DNA of 64,000 bases from NCBI GenBank assembly GCA_949752735.1, contig OX457046.1, positions 38,139,649 to 38,203,648 of the forward strand. The letters run 5' to 3'. Made by a program: the position numbers and the translations under genes. Source of the DNA: Lumbricus terrestris. Its lineage: Eukaryota; Annelida; Clitellata; Crassiclitellata; Lumbricidae. Below are positions 21,403-33,430 of this stretch, piece by piece. The notes beneath the pieces are model-generated. The model ran no database searches. It was not told the origin of the DNA and was given only the letters and a program-made list of their open reading frames with translations. The number at the start of each line of letters is the position of its first letter. The first letter of the stretch is position 1.

Positions 21403-21834
21403 CATAGTTGTAAAAAACGTTTTTTTCGTTTTTTATTCTCTCCCAAAAAACGTCGTTTTTTTCGTTTTTTTATTTTTCCCATCGTTTTTTATCGTTTTTT
21501 ATTTTTTCTTTAACTTTATTTATTCATTTACTTTCTGTTATTATTTTCCTTAATTTTAATTTTTTATGATATTCCTTATGTCTTCCGCCAACTCTCAAGG
21601 ATTCAGCTAACTAAAGTCATTATTTCATCGTTTAACATCATCATTTAAGAGATAGCCAGCATGTAGTAGGGGCCTAATCAATGTTTTCAATGTTAAAATG
21701 TGGTTTTAGATGTAGCAAAGTCAAATTATTTACCGTTTCCGTTTTTTATCGTTTTTTGTCGTTTTTTATTTTTTCGAAAAAAACGACGTTTTTTACCGTT
21801 TTTTATTCCGTTTCCATCGTTTTTTACATCTATG
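21403..21834. mobile_element. hAT-type MITE rich in CGTTTTTTATCGTTTTTT
   Basis: Ends CATAGTTGTAAAAAACG and CGTTTTTTACATCTATG with an exact 8-bp duplication ATAAAATG (21395-21402, 21835-21842). Both halves consist of short repeats of CGTTTTTTAT type. Confidence 0.88.
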
Positions 21835-22451
21835 ATAAAATGACATATTTAATTACACAGATATTTCAAAGGATAGTTTTCAACAATTACATTTGGGCTA
21901 TAATACAGCTCAATTAGTATTTATTAAACATTTTGCTGTTAAGCAATGAACACTAATGACATTGGAACGTTATGTTAAGACAACACTGAATGGTGTATAT
22001 TATTGGACACTATTAATTCAGCTTTACTGCATTAATATGCTGTAAATTGTCGTCAACGGTATTGATGCCACACAACGACGTAAAACCTTGGAGAAATAAA
22101 AATCATTAAACTCATGAGAAATGAAACAAATGAAATGAAATGAAATGAAAACAGTGAAATTCTGTCTAATGGCACTGAACGAGTAATACATGAAAATTAT
22201 AACAATCAGCCGAAAACAATTCGTTAAACACTATATACGCATGGAAAAGTAAGTGCATGCAGGTCCCATCGTTGCATAGGAACTTTAAGAATTACTCAAA
22301 ATAATTACACACCTCTATTAATCATGACTTAGTATTTAAAATTCCAATTTCTAACTAAAGTAAGTGCTTTCTGTCCCCATCATTTAACGATTAAAAAATA
22401 AATTGTACAAAATGAAGCTTTTAAATTTAAAATGCATGCAGAACATGATGT

Positions 22452-22570
22452 GACAAAGTCAAATTATTTCTGTTTTCCGTTATCTTTCATTTTTTCCGCT
22501 TTATTTCTCGAAAAAAACGACGTTTCATTTTGATTCCGGTTTTTAATTGCTTTTAACATCTTTGGGAAAA
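22452..22570. repeat. Decayed partial copy of the right half of the 21403 element
   Basis: CAAAGTCAAATTATTT at 22452 and CTCGAAAAAAACGACGTTT near 22507 repeat 21717-21834, including interior flank, with many substitutions. Confidence 0.7.
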
Positions 22571-22681
22571 TGAAACAAAGAACATGGAAGTAGTTTCTGG
22601 AAACATGATCGCTAAACCGACACCACATCGTCCTCCTCCTCTTTCTTCCAGATTTGGAACTAACACAACTGTCCCACACTG

Positions 22682-22864
22682 TCGCTGTTTCCGTATGTCT
22701 GTCTGTCTCTCCACGCTGTCTCTCTGTCTGTCTCTCTCTCTGTCTCTCTCTCCCTCCCTCTCCCTCTCCCCTCTCTCCCCCACTCTCCCCCACTCTCTCC
22801 TCCACTCTCCCCTCCACTCTCCCCCACTCTCCCCTCCCCTCCCTCTCCCTGTCTCTCCCTCCCT

Positions 22865-22938
<74 letters not shown>
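22682..22938. repeat. CT-rich array
   Basis: CTGT/CTCC repeats running into a pure CT array at about 22870-22938. Confidence 0.95.
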
Positions 22939-22941
<3 letters not shown>

Positions 22942-24121
22942 CTGGAAAAATTAGGTTTTTTTCAATTCTAATAATTATAGACGAAAACTTTAGGTGAACA
23001 ATAAATAAGCCCGTATACACATAGTCCAATCAGTGCATAGAAATATGACACGAGAATCTGTTTTTCTTTGGTACGGATTCTGTCCGTCAAAAACACATTC
23101 CTATCAGATGGTTTCTGCACCCTAAACACAATTAAAAGGAGGAACCATTTGATATTAGACACATTGAAAGTTTTAATCAAACTAGGGTTATGATGATGAT
23201 GATGCTATTGTTATGGGTGCTGCTGTTGTTGTTGTTGTCATTGTTGTTGTTGTTGCTGGTGGTGGTGGTGAGGATCAAGAGGAAAATGAGGATGATGATG
23301 ACGACGATGATGACGATGACTACGATGATGATGACGATAACGACTATGATAGACCAAAGGCTGCACCACTTCATTGCTTCACACAGCAATAACGGTATCT
23401 GCTGTCACCAGATAACTATTTATTATTAAAGTAGAAAACGAATGTCTTATAATATTATACGAACACATAAAAAGCAGATCCATGAATGCACGACAAATCA
23501 CTCTGACATTTTGACCTCCAGCGTTCACGCTTCCTTTTGTATCCTATCGAGAGAGAGAGAGTTGAGAATGAGTTTATGCGCGTGGGTGTATTGCTTCTAT
23601 ACTACATGCACTTTTACCCTCGTATTCAACTCTAAATCCGCCTACACGTACGAGATAATTATGTGCTATAATAGATTAGGTTAAACATCAAAGCAACTGG
23701 GATTTTTTAATTTTAATTAGATATATTGCACGCACAGCAACTGTTAAAAGACCCTGTTCTAAAGTGAAGTCTAATCTATCCAAGTGACTGACGTTGGTAA
23801 GTGTGTGTGTGCGTGTGTGTGTGTGTGTGCGTGTGTGTGTGTGTGTTTGCGCGTGAGCGTTGCGTGTGTGTGCGTGAGCGTTGTGTGTGTGTGCGTGTGT
23901 GTGCGTGTGTGTGCGTACGTGAGGGTTGTGTGTGCGCGCGCGCGTGAGCGTTGTGCGTGTGTGCGCGTGCGAGCGTGTGTGTTGCTGTCTGCATTAAGAG
24001 TGTAGGTGCATGATTGTGTGCATGTGTGTATAGTTGTGCGTGTGTATATGCGTGTATGTGTGTGCGTGTGTGTGTATGCAAGTGTATGTGTGCACATGTG
24101 TGTATGTATTGTTTGTAAGTG

Positions 24122-24160
<39 letters not shown>

Positions 24161-24171
24161 TATATATGTAT
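22939..24171. repeat. Trinucleotide and GT arrays; no gene
   Basis: GAT/GTT-type repeats lie at 23190-23350 and a long GT/GC array at about 23798-24118, then TA. Nothing coding was recognised. Confidence 0.75.
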
Positions 24172-24300
24172 TAGAGCTGTCGTTCGATTAAAAATTTTAA
24201 TCGCGTTAATCGCACGATTAAAATTTTTAATCGCAAATTAACGCAATATTAACGCAATATTAATCGACGTTTTTCACATTGCCTGACATAGCTCTTTTTA
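24172..24300. mobile_element. Partial copy of the TAGGGCTGT element
   Basis: Starts TAGAGCTGTCGTTCGATTAA with repeated TTAATCGC/TTAACGC motifs and stops without a right end, just before the full copy. Confidence 0.7.
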
Positions 24301-24302
24301 CT

Positions 24303-24372
<70 letters not shown>

Positions 24373-24374
<2 letters not shown>

Positions 24375-25342
24375 GGGCTGTTGTTCGATTAAACATTTTA
24401 ATCAAAATTAATCGCGCGATTAATTTTGTTAATCGCAATTAACTGCAAATTAATCGCAATAGCCTACATTTCCTTCAAATATGTTAATCTTACAATTTTA
24501 TAAGGACCCTTGAAGCATAAAATTTCAACGACTGAATGCATTCTTTCTATTGCAAACATATTCAATAACCTTTGGCTTAGGCCTATTGAATTTCTGCAGT
24601 TAAATTATTGAACAGTTTTGTATGACAGACAGAATTGAAACACTGTTCAGATTAGTCAACTGCTCAAAATCCGTTAATTTTTTCATTTAAGCTACATTTA
24701 ATTAAAACGATAAAGGCCTATAATATTATGTGAAAACTAGACAACCGTTTTCTGACTCTCAAAATTAATTATTTATTCAGTCAACTGTAACCTATTGGCA
24801 GACCAGTTTATTTACATTGGTAAGGTCAAGGGATACTCTTATTAATTAACAATAGTAGGCCTAGGTCTAACTATTGAACCTCATTATCTAGTCACAATAT
24901 TTTTCACAAGAGGTAGCGGTTCTTGCCAAACCTCGTCTCAGTTGTCCTTCTGTAAACATTTATCAATTGAAACCTGAAATCCATTGGTCATCTCCTGGAG
25001 TTCATCCAACGTAGTCTGACGGGGTGAGAAAACAACCTTAGTGGACGATGCGATGCGGCCGATGTCGACGGTTCATGTTAAATGCATGTTTTGGTTCGCA
25101 TGCAAGCGATAATTGAGCGACAAATTGCTACAATAATACTCAAATTCTTTTTTGGAATATTTGCCAAAGAATGTATCACTAGTTTCAAGTTTGAGCCTTC
25201 CGTTTAAAACGAGTTTTACTGCCTCTGATTCAATTTTAGCAATATCAAATTAACGCATGCGATTAATGCGTTAAAAATTTTAATCGCAAATTTTTTTAAC
25301 GCGTTAATCGCACGCGTTAACGCGATTAAATCAACAGCCCTA
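24373..25342. mobile_element. DNA transposon, TAGGGCTGTTG...CAACAGCCCTA ends
   Basis: Inverted ends TAGGGCTGTTGTTCGATTAA and TTTAATCG-type sequence closing in AACAGCCCTA. Subterminal regions are built from AATCGC/TTAACGCG motifs. It is inserted between a TA array and an ATGT array; no transposase was seen in 970 bp. Confidence 0.8.
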
Positions 25343-25510
25343 ATATGTATGCATTATGGTGTGTGCATGTATGTATGTATGTATGTATGTATGTATGTAT
25401 GTATGTATGTATGTATGTATGTATGTATGTACGTACGTACGTACGTGTGTATGTATGTATGCATGTATGTATGCATGTATGTATGTATGTATTATGGTGT
25501 GTGTATCTAT
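25343..25510. repeat. ATGT array
   Basis: GTAT/GTAC tetranucleotide array from about 25357 to 25497. Confidence 0.95.
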
Positions 25511-25833
25511 GTATATAATATATATGCATGTGTGTGTGCGTGTGTAAACTTCTATCTCTACATCCGGATGTACCAATTACGAGCAGGTCAGCAAAGACAT
25601 TGGAACTGCGACAGACGATTAGATGCCAGACTAACAGATGGCGGAGGCCTCGATACAGACAAGCAAACAGAATCTGATATAGTGGCGCCTGATAGGCATC
25701 AGACCGATGCCAACACCACGCAGACCACTTTGGACCGACACTGCAGCGCTACTACGGTAGCAGACTGTAGCACACGGTAGCCGGTTTGTTAGTGCAATCG
25801 CTTATAATAGTAACAGCGGGAGAACCTTCTCCA

Positions 25834-27074
25834 AGAACCCATCCACGTAAAAATCGTGTTTTCGACTCCTCCTCTGTTGCAGCTCGTAAATTTTTTACCC
25901 CCCACCCCTATGCGTACGCACAAATACGCTTCTATAACCCCTTTACAAACATTAATTAGCCTAGCTAAAGTCATTTATAATAATAAGACATTTACTTTAC
26001 CGTAGGGTATTATTTACTTTTGTTAAACATCATAATATTTGATAGCTAAAATGTGTTAACTGTTATGGTTGACTGTTTAGGCCAAAAAAAATAATGCTGT
26101 GTTTCCGGTAACAGAGCTCTAAAAAATTGGGTAGGTAGGTCGAAAAATATTTTTATTTTGGTAAAATATTTTTATACAGTGACTATCCGAAAAATTATAC
26201 CCAACTACTCTTTTTTGCATAAAGATACACGCTGCAACAAAGTACATGTTCTAAGCAAGTATAAACTGCCTATTTCCCGACTGTCTGTACCTAAAATTGC
26301 TCTAGAAAACAATTCTATTAATTTCATTTTGTTGATATCTTTTCTGGTAAGATAAAGTGGGAAGGGAAGGGGAAGATGAGTGCGAACAAAACATCACTGT
26401 TAGGGGTAATTCCAGACTGGCTGAGCCAGTGGCTAGATTTATTTTCCCTAGTCACCGTTAGAGGTGGCTCAAGTGAAAATGATAAGGCTAGAGGTTTCTC
26501 AAGACTGGCAACCAGGAAGTACTTAGGCAGGCGTGAAACTCTAAGTCACTGTAAATAAAAAATTTGCACTACATTTTCCGAGTCGCGACAATAAAAGTGA
26601 GTTGTCGGGTTACCGGAAACACAACATATTTTTGGCCTAAGATCCAACTATATACGGAAGGCAATGTCGCCGTATTATGTCAATATAAATTGTGGAAAAA
26701 AAAATTTAAATTAAATTTTTTTTTTTGCTAAAAATTTTTTCAAATAAAATTTTTTTACAAAATTATTTGAGTCGCGGCGATAAAAGAGGGTCGGTCGGGT
26801 TACCGGAAACACAACATTATTTTTTTTGGCCTTAGATCCGAACCTAATTTAATTATAATGTAATCAATTGCCATAATATCATTAATATGGTATACAGTGA
26901 TCAACTGGTTGACATGAACGTCATAAATAATATTTATATTTATACTAGAAATTTATCTGCGCATGTACATTTTGTCGAGACCCTCCACCCACCCCATCCA
27001 CCCACCCGTACGCGAATCGCAAAAACACGGTGACCGCTCCCCTCCCTGCGTACGTAATATTATGGACAGCCCCC
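25834..27074. mobile_element. Interspersed MITE family L, copy 1, split by another element
   Basis: Left part 25834-26079 and right part 26832-27074 match 38016-38478 and 44512-46107 (GATAGCTAAAATGTGTTAAC, GCGTACGTAATATTATGGAC). Degenerate inverted ends GGGCCCATCC/GGGCTGTCCA. The middle, 26080-26831, is a later insertion. Confidence 0.82.
26080..26831. mobile_element. PIF/Harbinger-like element, 752 bp
   Basis: Ends GGCCAAAAAAAATAATG and CATTATTTTTTTTGGCC-like sequence, with TGTGTTTCCGGTAAC just inside. Flanked by TTA at both sides (26077-26079, 26832-26834), and the unfilled site is visible in sister copies (TTTAGAT). The right end region is tandemly duplicated (26578-26640 and 26767-26831). 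The TTA duplication fits PIF/Harbinger. Confidence 0.8.
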
Positions 27075-27479
27075 ATTTGTCAGAGCTATCGCCTAATTGT
27101 AACCGCGGAGGGTGGTAGTCTGCACCCTAATCATTTGAGAAGGTTAGACAGTTGCTGTACTTGTATATGGACATTGATGAAGTCCTTCGCTAACATTTGC
27201 TCATCGACATCATTGTCGCTTCGTAATCATGTATATATACATATAATGACGATCACTATAAAATGATCAATATATATATATATATATTATATATATATGC
27301 ATATATAGTGGCGCTCAAGCGCCTAATAAATGCATAGCAAACAATACTCGATTATTTTTTTACTCATTTCTTTTCCTGTGTGAACAGCATGGTGAACAAT
27401 AACGATGTGAATCTTTCCAGTGGATATATACAGGGCCTACTTAATTAAGCGATCGTTTTCAATCTGAGGTGAATGCCAG

Positions 27480-27790
27480 GGCTTTTCTAACGTGCAGTTC
27501 TACAGTCCTACTAAAAAATGTGCAGTTGTAAATGAATTTGTGCAGTTGTAAAAGCAATCTTGTGCAGTGGCAATCATTAGAAAAAGGTAACTGCTGCCGG
27601 TTGACCAAGGAAGAGCAAAATGGAATGAAAGAATAATGCAGTGAAAAATATGCAGGAAGACTAAATTTCAAGTGGATGACTAAAAAAGGTCGTCAGATTT
27701 ATCACCGGCGACCTACCACATTTTTGGGGAAATATTTCTCACAAACGACTAAAGAGGTTGTCAGAAATTTTCGCAAACCCACACTAGATT
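27480..27790. repeat. Dispersed repeat shared with 38740-39010
   Basis: GTGCAGTTGTAAATGAATTT and TGTGCAGTTGTAAAAGCAAT recur at 38780-38830, followed in both by the GACTAAAAAAGGTCGTCAGA motif. Family unknown. Confidence 0.7.
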
Positions 27791-28982
27791 AAAATTGCTG
27801 GTTGTGCAGTTATAAGAATTTCTTTCAAAAGCGCTTATGAATGCTGATAGAAATATCCAAGATAGCAACAAAATAAATGGTTTTTGTTACAATAATTTAT
27901 TAAACAGTTCGATTGGGGCTTCTCGATACACAGAAATTTGTAACGAACTCAGCGACTACATTTTGGACAAAATGTTTTCAAACGTTGACCAAACTAATCG
28001 AATTGAAACGATAAATCACGTTTACATTTTTTTAGATTAATATATTCGGCAGCAGCCCTGTTTTGCATAATTTGTATGGGTCGGTAACTTTATTTGTAAC
28101 AATCTATTGCATATGTTGCATATAGCTATACAATGGCTTAGCCATGGGGTGGTTTCACCCACCCACTCTGAAAACTATGAACTATTAACTATGAAAACTT
28201 AACGGATTTCTACCAAATTTTGGTTCATCCGTTGAGTTTTCATTCGGGTATGGGAGGCATGGATCGTGCAATGGTGACCCATAGCCAGTTAACGGCAGTG
28301 CTAACTTGGGTCGGGATCGCTACTGAATCTGTGAGCGGCACTATACAAATGCTCAATTACAATTACAATAGTCACTAAAAAAATTCATGGCCACCCCACT
28401 TTTTACGGTCTGGCTACGCCCCCTGATCGGTAACATAATTTGTCCAGGTACCAACACTTTCAAGCTTTGTGCCTAGATATATTTCCTGTGACAAGACAGA
28501 ATTGTATCAGTTTGCAGTATATAAGTTCAAGCGACCTGCAGCTATTGTCTGACTAATTAATTGGACCTTATTGTCATCAAATTATTGTCAGCTGTGAAAG
28601 AGAATGTAACCGTGCAGTTTCTCATCTGCCAGTGGCCGGGGGGGGGGATGAAGGGCGAAGGGAAGAGGGGGGCGAGGGAGTGAGGAGGGAAGGAAATGAC
28701 CTCTATTGGATGCAAGTTAATCTATCCTTTGTTAAGCAAACGCAATTGTGTTGATATGACAATATAAAGTTGTCAAGGCCATGCCTTATGACTCTGTCCT
28801 GCAATTAGACCCTCGGTACATTAACTTGCACTTTGAAAATTGCCGTATACAATAATAAAAACAACAATAACAATGACGACGACTACGACAAAACAACAAC
28901 AGCCATGATGATGACGATGACAATGACGACGATGATGATAATGATACGACGATCATGATGGCTATGATGAGTGACAACAACA
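27791..28982. other. Intergenic; one possible MITE; no supported gene
   Basis: About 28130-28421 has loosely matched ends (CAATGGCTTAGCC, GGCTACGCCCCCTG). A 67-codon ORF at 27837-28040 has no recognised motif. G-rich tract 28636-28700. Confidence 0.45.
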
Positions 28983-29158
<176 letters not shown>

Positions 29159-29551
29159 GATCATGGCGATGATAACAATAATAAATAATAGTGTGCAACC
29201 TAGTAATGGGGCGTAAAGTCACAGGCGGATCCAGTGGGGGGGGTCAAACCGGCCACCCAACCCCATGTGGCGTTTACACAGAACGCCCCACCCTTTCATT
29301 ATTCAATGTATCATATGAAAGAAGATTATTGGCCCAACATGCTCATCTACTTCTTCAGCAATAATTGAGGCTCTGAATTTACGTCCTGCTGTTGCTCTTC
29401 TCACTCTTCATATAGGCTACGATGTTGAACATATTGGCCACACTTCTGGTTTGTAGTGCTAAAGCCAAACGAGTTTTCTCGAAAGTAAATAAGACGTTAA
29501 CTAAGTACTCTCCGAAACACAATAACAGAAGACCGGCTTGATGCTCTACTG

Positions 29552-29914
29552 CAGCGGTTCCCAACCCGTTGCCCGCGGGCCAAAAGTGGCCCGCCAGACC
29601 TCAGAAAATGGCCCGTCAGGTCGCAGAAAATGGCCCTCATATCTCAAAGAATTATCGAAAATATATGAAAAAATTAACAATTTGGACAGGAATAGAACAC
29701 ATTATTATTTTCTATTGGAAATTATTTTATTTTAACATCGATAAATAACATCAAACATTCTATTTTGAATCAATTATAACAATTTTATATGCTTTTAGTT
29801 AATACAAATTTAACCTCGTGGCCCCCTAATGTCCTTCAACTAAGAAAAAGTGGCCCTCATGTCCTCCAACTTAGAAAAAGTGGCCCACAAGTCAAGAAAG
29901 GTTGGGAACCACTG
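29552..29914. mobile_element. hAT MITE (CAGTGGTTCCCAACC family), copy 2
   Basis: Ends CAGCGGTTCCCAACC and GGTTGGGAACCACTG, exact 8-bp duplication CTCTACTG (29544-29551, 29915-29922). Interior AAAGTGGCCC motifs as in copies 1 and 3. Confidence 0.95.
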
Positions 29915-29929
29915 CTCTACTGGTAGTAG

Positions 29930-32225
29930 ATTATACTTAGAATGTGTATCATTTATAACAGTTTAATTATTCTAGTTCAGCAGCAGAATTCAGTTGTTTG
30001 ACTTGACACATGAAGAAATTATCATTGTAATTATAATTTTATTCATTGAAATCTTAAACCACTCTTTTTGTCATACCCGACACAACAGAGTGATTTTGCT
30101 AAGATGACATCTTGAAATGCTACCACTACAATGTGGAAGCTCAATAAGAAATTTTTATTAGTGTAAGTTTATTTATTGAAGTCTTATGCCACTCTTATCA
30201 GCACCGAAATAGTAAGCTTATAACAATTTCGTTCAGATGACAGCTTAAAATGCTGTCATTCCAATGTGGAAATTCATATGCTTGGGAGGGCCCAGAGGGG
30301 CACATCCCCTCCTCAAACCCTCCCCCTCAAACGGACCTTTGGCCGTTCGTCCTCTGCGCCCTTCCTTCCCCCCCTCTTACCCCATACAAACTTTCTGAAT
30401 CCCTAATTGCGTAAAGTGCATAGTGTTCGAAAAGGCAAAGTTTAGCATAACACCACAGCTTGGCACAGTGCCTTAACTGCAGAGCTACAGATTAAGTCAA
30501 TTGCTTTGGGGAACATAACGCAGCCCCACTTCGCAGAATCGTCAGTTAAACCCAGGGCTCTTGGACAAAGTCCACACTCCACATAAATCATTTGTTTACC
30601 TTGAGTGAAACGTTTTTTTTGTATTTCGTAATTGGATGCAGCCACAACGAGAAAGAATGTGAAAGGACATAGAAAATGTGAAGAACGTGCATACCAGCCA
30701 TGGGCAGAGTTTATCAAGGGCTTGGGGGCTAAGCCCCCCAAGAAAGACCCGGATTCATTCTTTGCCATGCAAATCGAATCTTTTCCCGGGCTTAGTTCCA
30801 CCCAAGGAGGCGCAGACTCGTAAATTTGTTCGGGGAAAATGGTTCTGTTCACGAACGTGAAACTTTCGATTTTCCGAATGACTAAAAAAGGTCATCAACT
30901 TTTTTGGGCCGAGAAAATATTTATCACGCCGCTCGTTCTGGGCCGAGTCAAAGTTCAAGTTCTTCCCAAATTCTTGTTTAGCCTCTCCATAAACGGAAAC
31001 CAAACTCCGCCATGATACCAGCTCTGCGATAGTCTTAGCCATTTAGGACAAAATGTCTCCATTCTCATAAGTCATTAATTCATTAATAAGTGAATTTGTA
31101 TTCCGCCTCTTCAAGGGGACTACTCAGAGTTGCTCCCAACCTACGCGCTGCCGAATAAAACTTCAGACATGAGAGTTATGTCGGAAGACTTTCAGAAAGG
31201 GAGCGAACCATCAACAATACAGTGTGTACACCTTGTAATGTAACAGGAATGTAATTTGGGAAAAAAATTGTGAGACGGCAATTCAATGTAAATAATGGCT
31301 AGCTGTAATCCAACGGTAATTTAATTATAATACTGACTCGTTAGTGAAATTTTTTTAAAAATCTTCTAAGTTTTCTGGTTGCTGTTCAATGTCTGACATC
31401 TAAAAATAGCAATATTTTAGGTTGGGTCCTGCAAAGGCTTTTTGCAAATGGATAAGCCCGAACCTACTATAACCATATAGTATAGTTTTTATTGCTCAAC
31501 GTGACAATTGACAAAACATCTCTATTACATAAAAACGGATATAGAAACTAACAAAAAGCAAAAGGAGAGAACCCCTAAGGGACTATTGTCCCACTGGCAT
31601 GGTTTCCCAAATACAAGTTCAAATAAACAGCAACAGGTTATGCAAATTATAAAGTACCAAGGTATAAAGATTAATTATTATCTTAGCTAGTTAACTACAT
31701 CCTGGGAAAACGTAAGAAGGTGATGTTGAGTGAGTCAATTTAGAAAAGTCTTTAAAAATAAAAGAATATAAGTAGTAACATAGATGGTGATCGGCAGATT
31801 TATCAGGAGACAGCGTAAAGTAAATGACTTTTAAGTTTACGTTTAAACAAGGTGAAGCAGAGGGAATTCTGAATAGACAAGGGTAAGTTGTTCCAGGTCG
31901 TAGGAGAATATATCACAGGCTAGCATTAACACTATTATTTAATAGATATCACTGTTAAACTGTAATTTATAGCGCACCTCAACAAAATAAGAATTCTTGC
32001 GTAAAGGTGCTAAACAAAACAAAAGCAATTACAGTAATTCTCAAAAAATAAATCTAAAGGTCAGGTTCGAAAATTTGATAACATAGTGGATTTGCGAAAG
32101 AGGTCAAGGAGTTTGTTCCAATCAGTCGACCAGGCGAAGGCAAAGCTGTGCTACCAAGCTTAGTAAATGTTTATTTAGGACCGTAAATTATTCGTCCATT
32201 GTAGCGTTCAATATTATTTTTCATC
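29930..32225. other. Intergenic with transposon fragments; no gene
   Basis: A G/C-rich fragment (GGCTTGGGGGCTAAGCCCCCC near 30718) and GACTAAAAAAGGTCATCA near 30880 belong to hAT-type debris. 31060-31145 is a reversed retroelement tail. No coding exon was found. Confidence 0.5.
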
Positions 32226-33430
32226 AATCCAACTTTTATTTAAGCAATAATTTTTCTTTTAATCAATTCCTTTGCAAGTTCAGCCAAAAATCTTGCAGTC
32301 ATTGCAACTCCAATTTAAGGAGGAATTGTTTTTCATCAATTGATGCAAGTTCTATTTAATTCAGAAATTTTATATCAATTCAGATTCTATTTAAGCTAGA
32401 TTATTTTCACCAAACACACATACATGGAAGCAAAAATTATTTTTCATCAATCCAGCTTCTATTTGGCAAGAATTCTTGTTGTCAATCCAACTTGTGTTCG
32501 ACCAACACCAAAATCCATGCAATGGCGAATAATTTACGATACTGAACTAGACAATTGCCTAACACAAAATTCAATGCCAACAAATCACCTTCGAATGATG
32601 AGCCTAGATCTCGTTTGGATTGAAGAGAGGAACAGAAAGAAATTAGGGTGAGGAATTTATGCAGTCATGGCACATTAAAGGGACGTACTATTTTGAAGTT
32701 GATGCGAGCTTGTATGGGAAACATGTAAAACACAAAAGGGTGCATGACATTAACCCTGGACAACCCCCAGACAAAAATCCCTGCCCCACCACCCCATTTA
32801 GCCTAGGACATTAACCCCAGGAGACAAACCCCCATTTTTGTGCAAATAGCCTATTTCTGCAGCTAATTGATAAAATGCATTTTCATAAATTAGCTTCTAT
32901 TTAAATAGCAACAATTGCTTTCATCAATCCATCTTCTACTTAGATAACAATTATTTTTCATCAATCCAGCTTCCAGTTACCGATAGTTAAAAATTTGTTT
33001 AATCTGTCCAGCTTCTATTTAAGTAGAAACAATTATTTTATCGATTCCAACTTCTATTTAAATAACGACCATTTTTCATCGCTCCTGTTCGAATTTAAGC
33101 AGCATTTTCATCAATCTAGCTCCATTTTAAGCAACATTTTACTCAATCAAGCTTCAATTTAAGCAAGAACATTTTCATCAACCCAGCTTCCATTTAAGTT
33201 ATTTAACGAGAATTCTTTTCATCAATCCAACTTGTATACGACCAGCATATATATTTTGAACTTAGGACTGCCTTTCGGAGGATTACCCCTTATACGCAAT
33301 TGATGTTCTGCACGGGAGGTTATGTCCTATACCATGGGGGTTTGTCCGGAGGGGGTTAAGGTCCTGGTTTTTTTTTGTCCGGGGGTTAATCCGAGGGGTT
33401 AATGTTCGTCCCCAAATGTAAAACGCACAC
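32226..33430. repeat. Diverged 40-45-bp minisatellite with inverted flanks
   Basis: Imperfect tandem copies of TTTTCATCAATCCAGCTTCT followed by ATTTAAGCAACAATTA fill 32226-32500 and 32875-33240. Inverted segments rich in ATTAACCCC and CCCCCAGACAAAAA lie at 32735-32850 and 33340-33410, so the second block may be the core of a transposable element. Confidence 0.75.

Noticed and set aside
22464..23029. Arg/Glu-rich and Ser/Leu-rich ORFs
   Set aside because: Artefacts of the CT array.
23771..24191. His/Thr and Cys/Val repeat ORFs
   Set aside because: Artefacts of the GT array.
30442..31042. Minus-strand ORFs of 136 and 95 aa
   Set aside because: They run through G/C-rich transposon debris and a retroelement tail and change frame without motif support.
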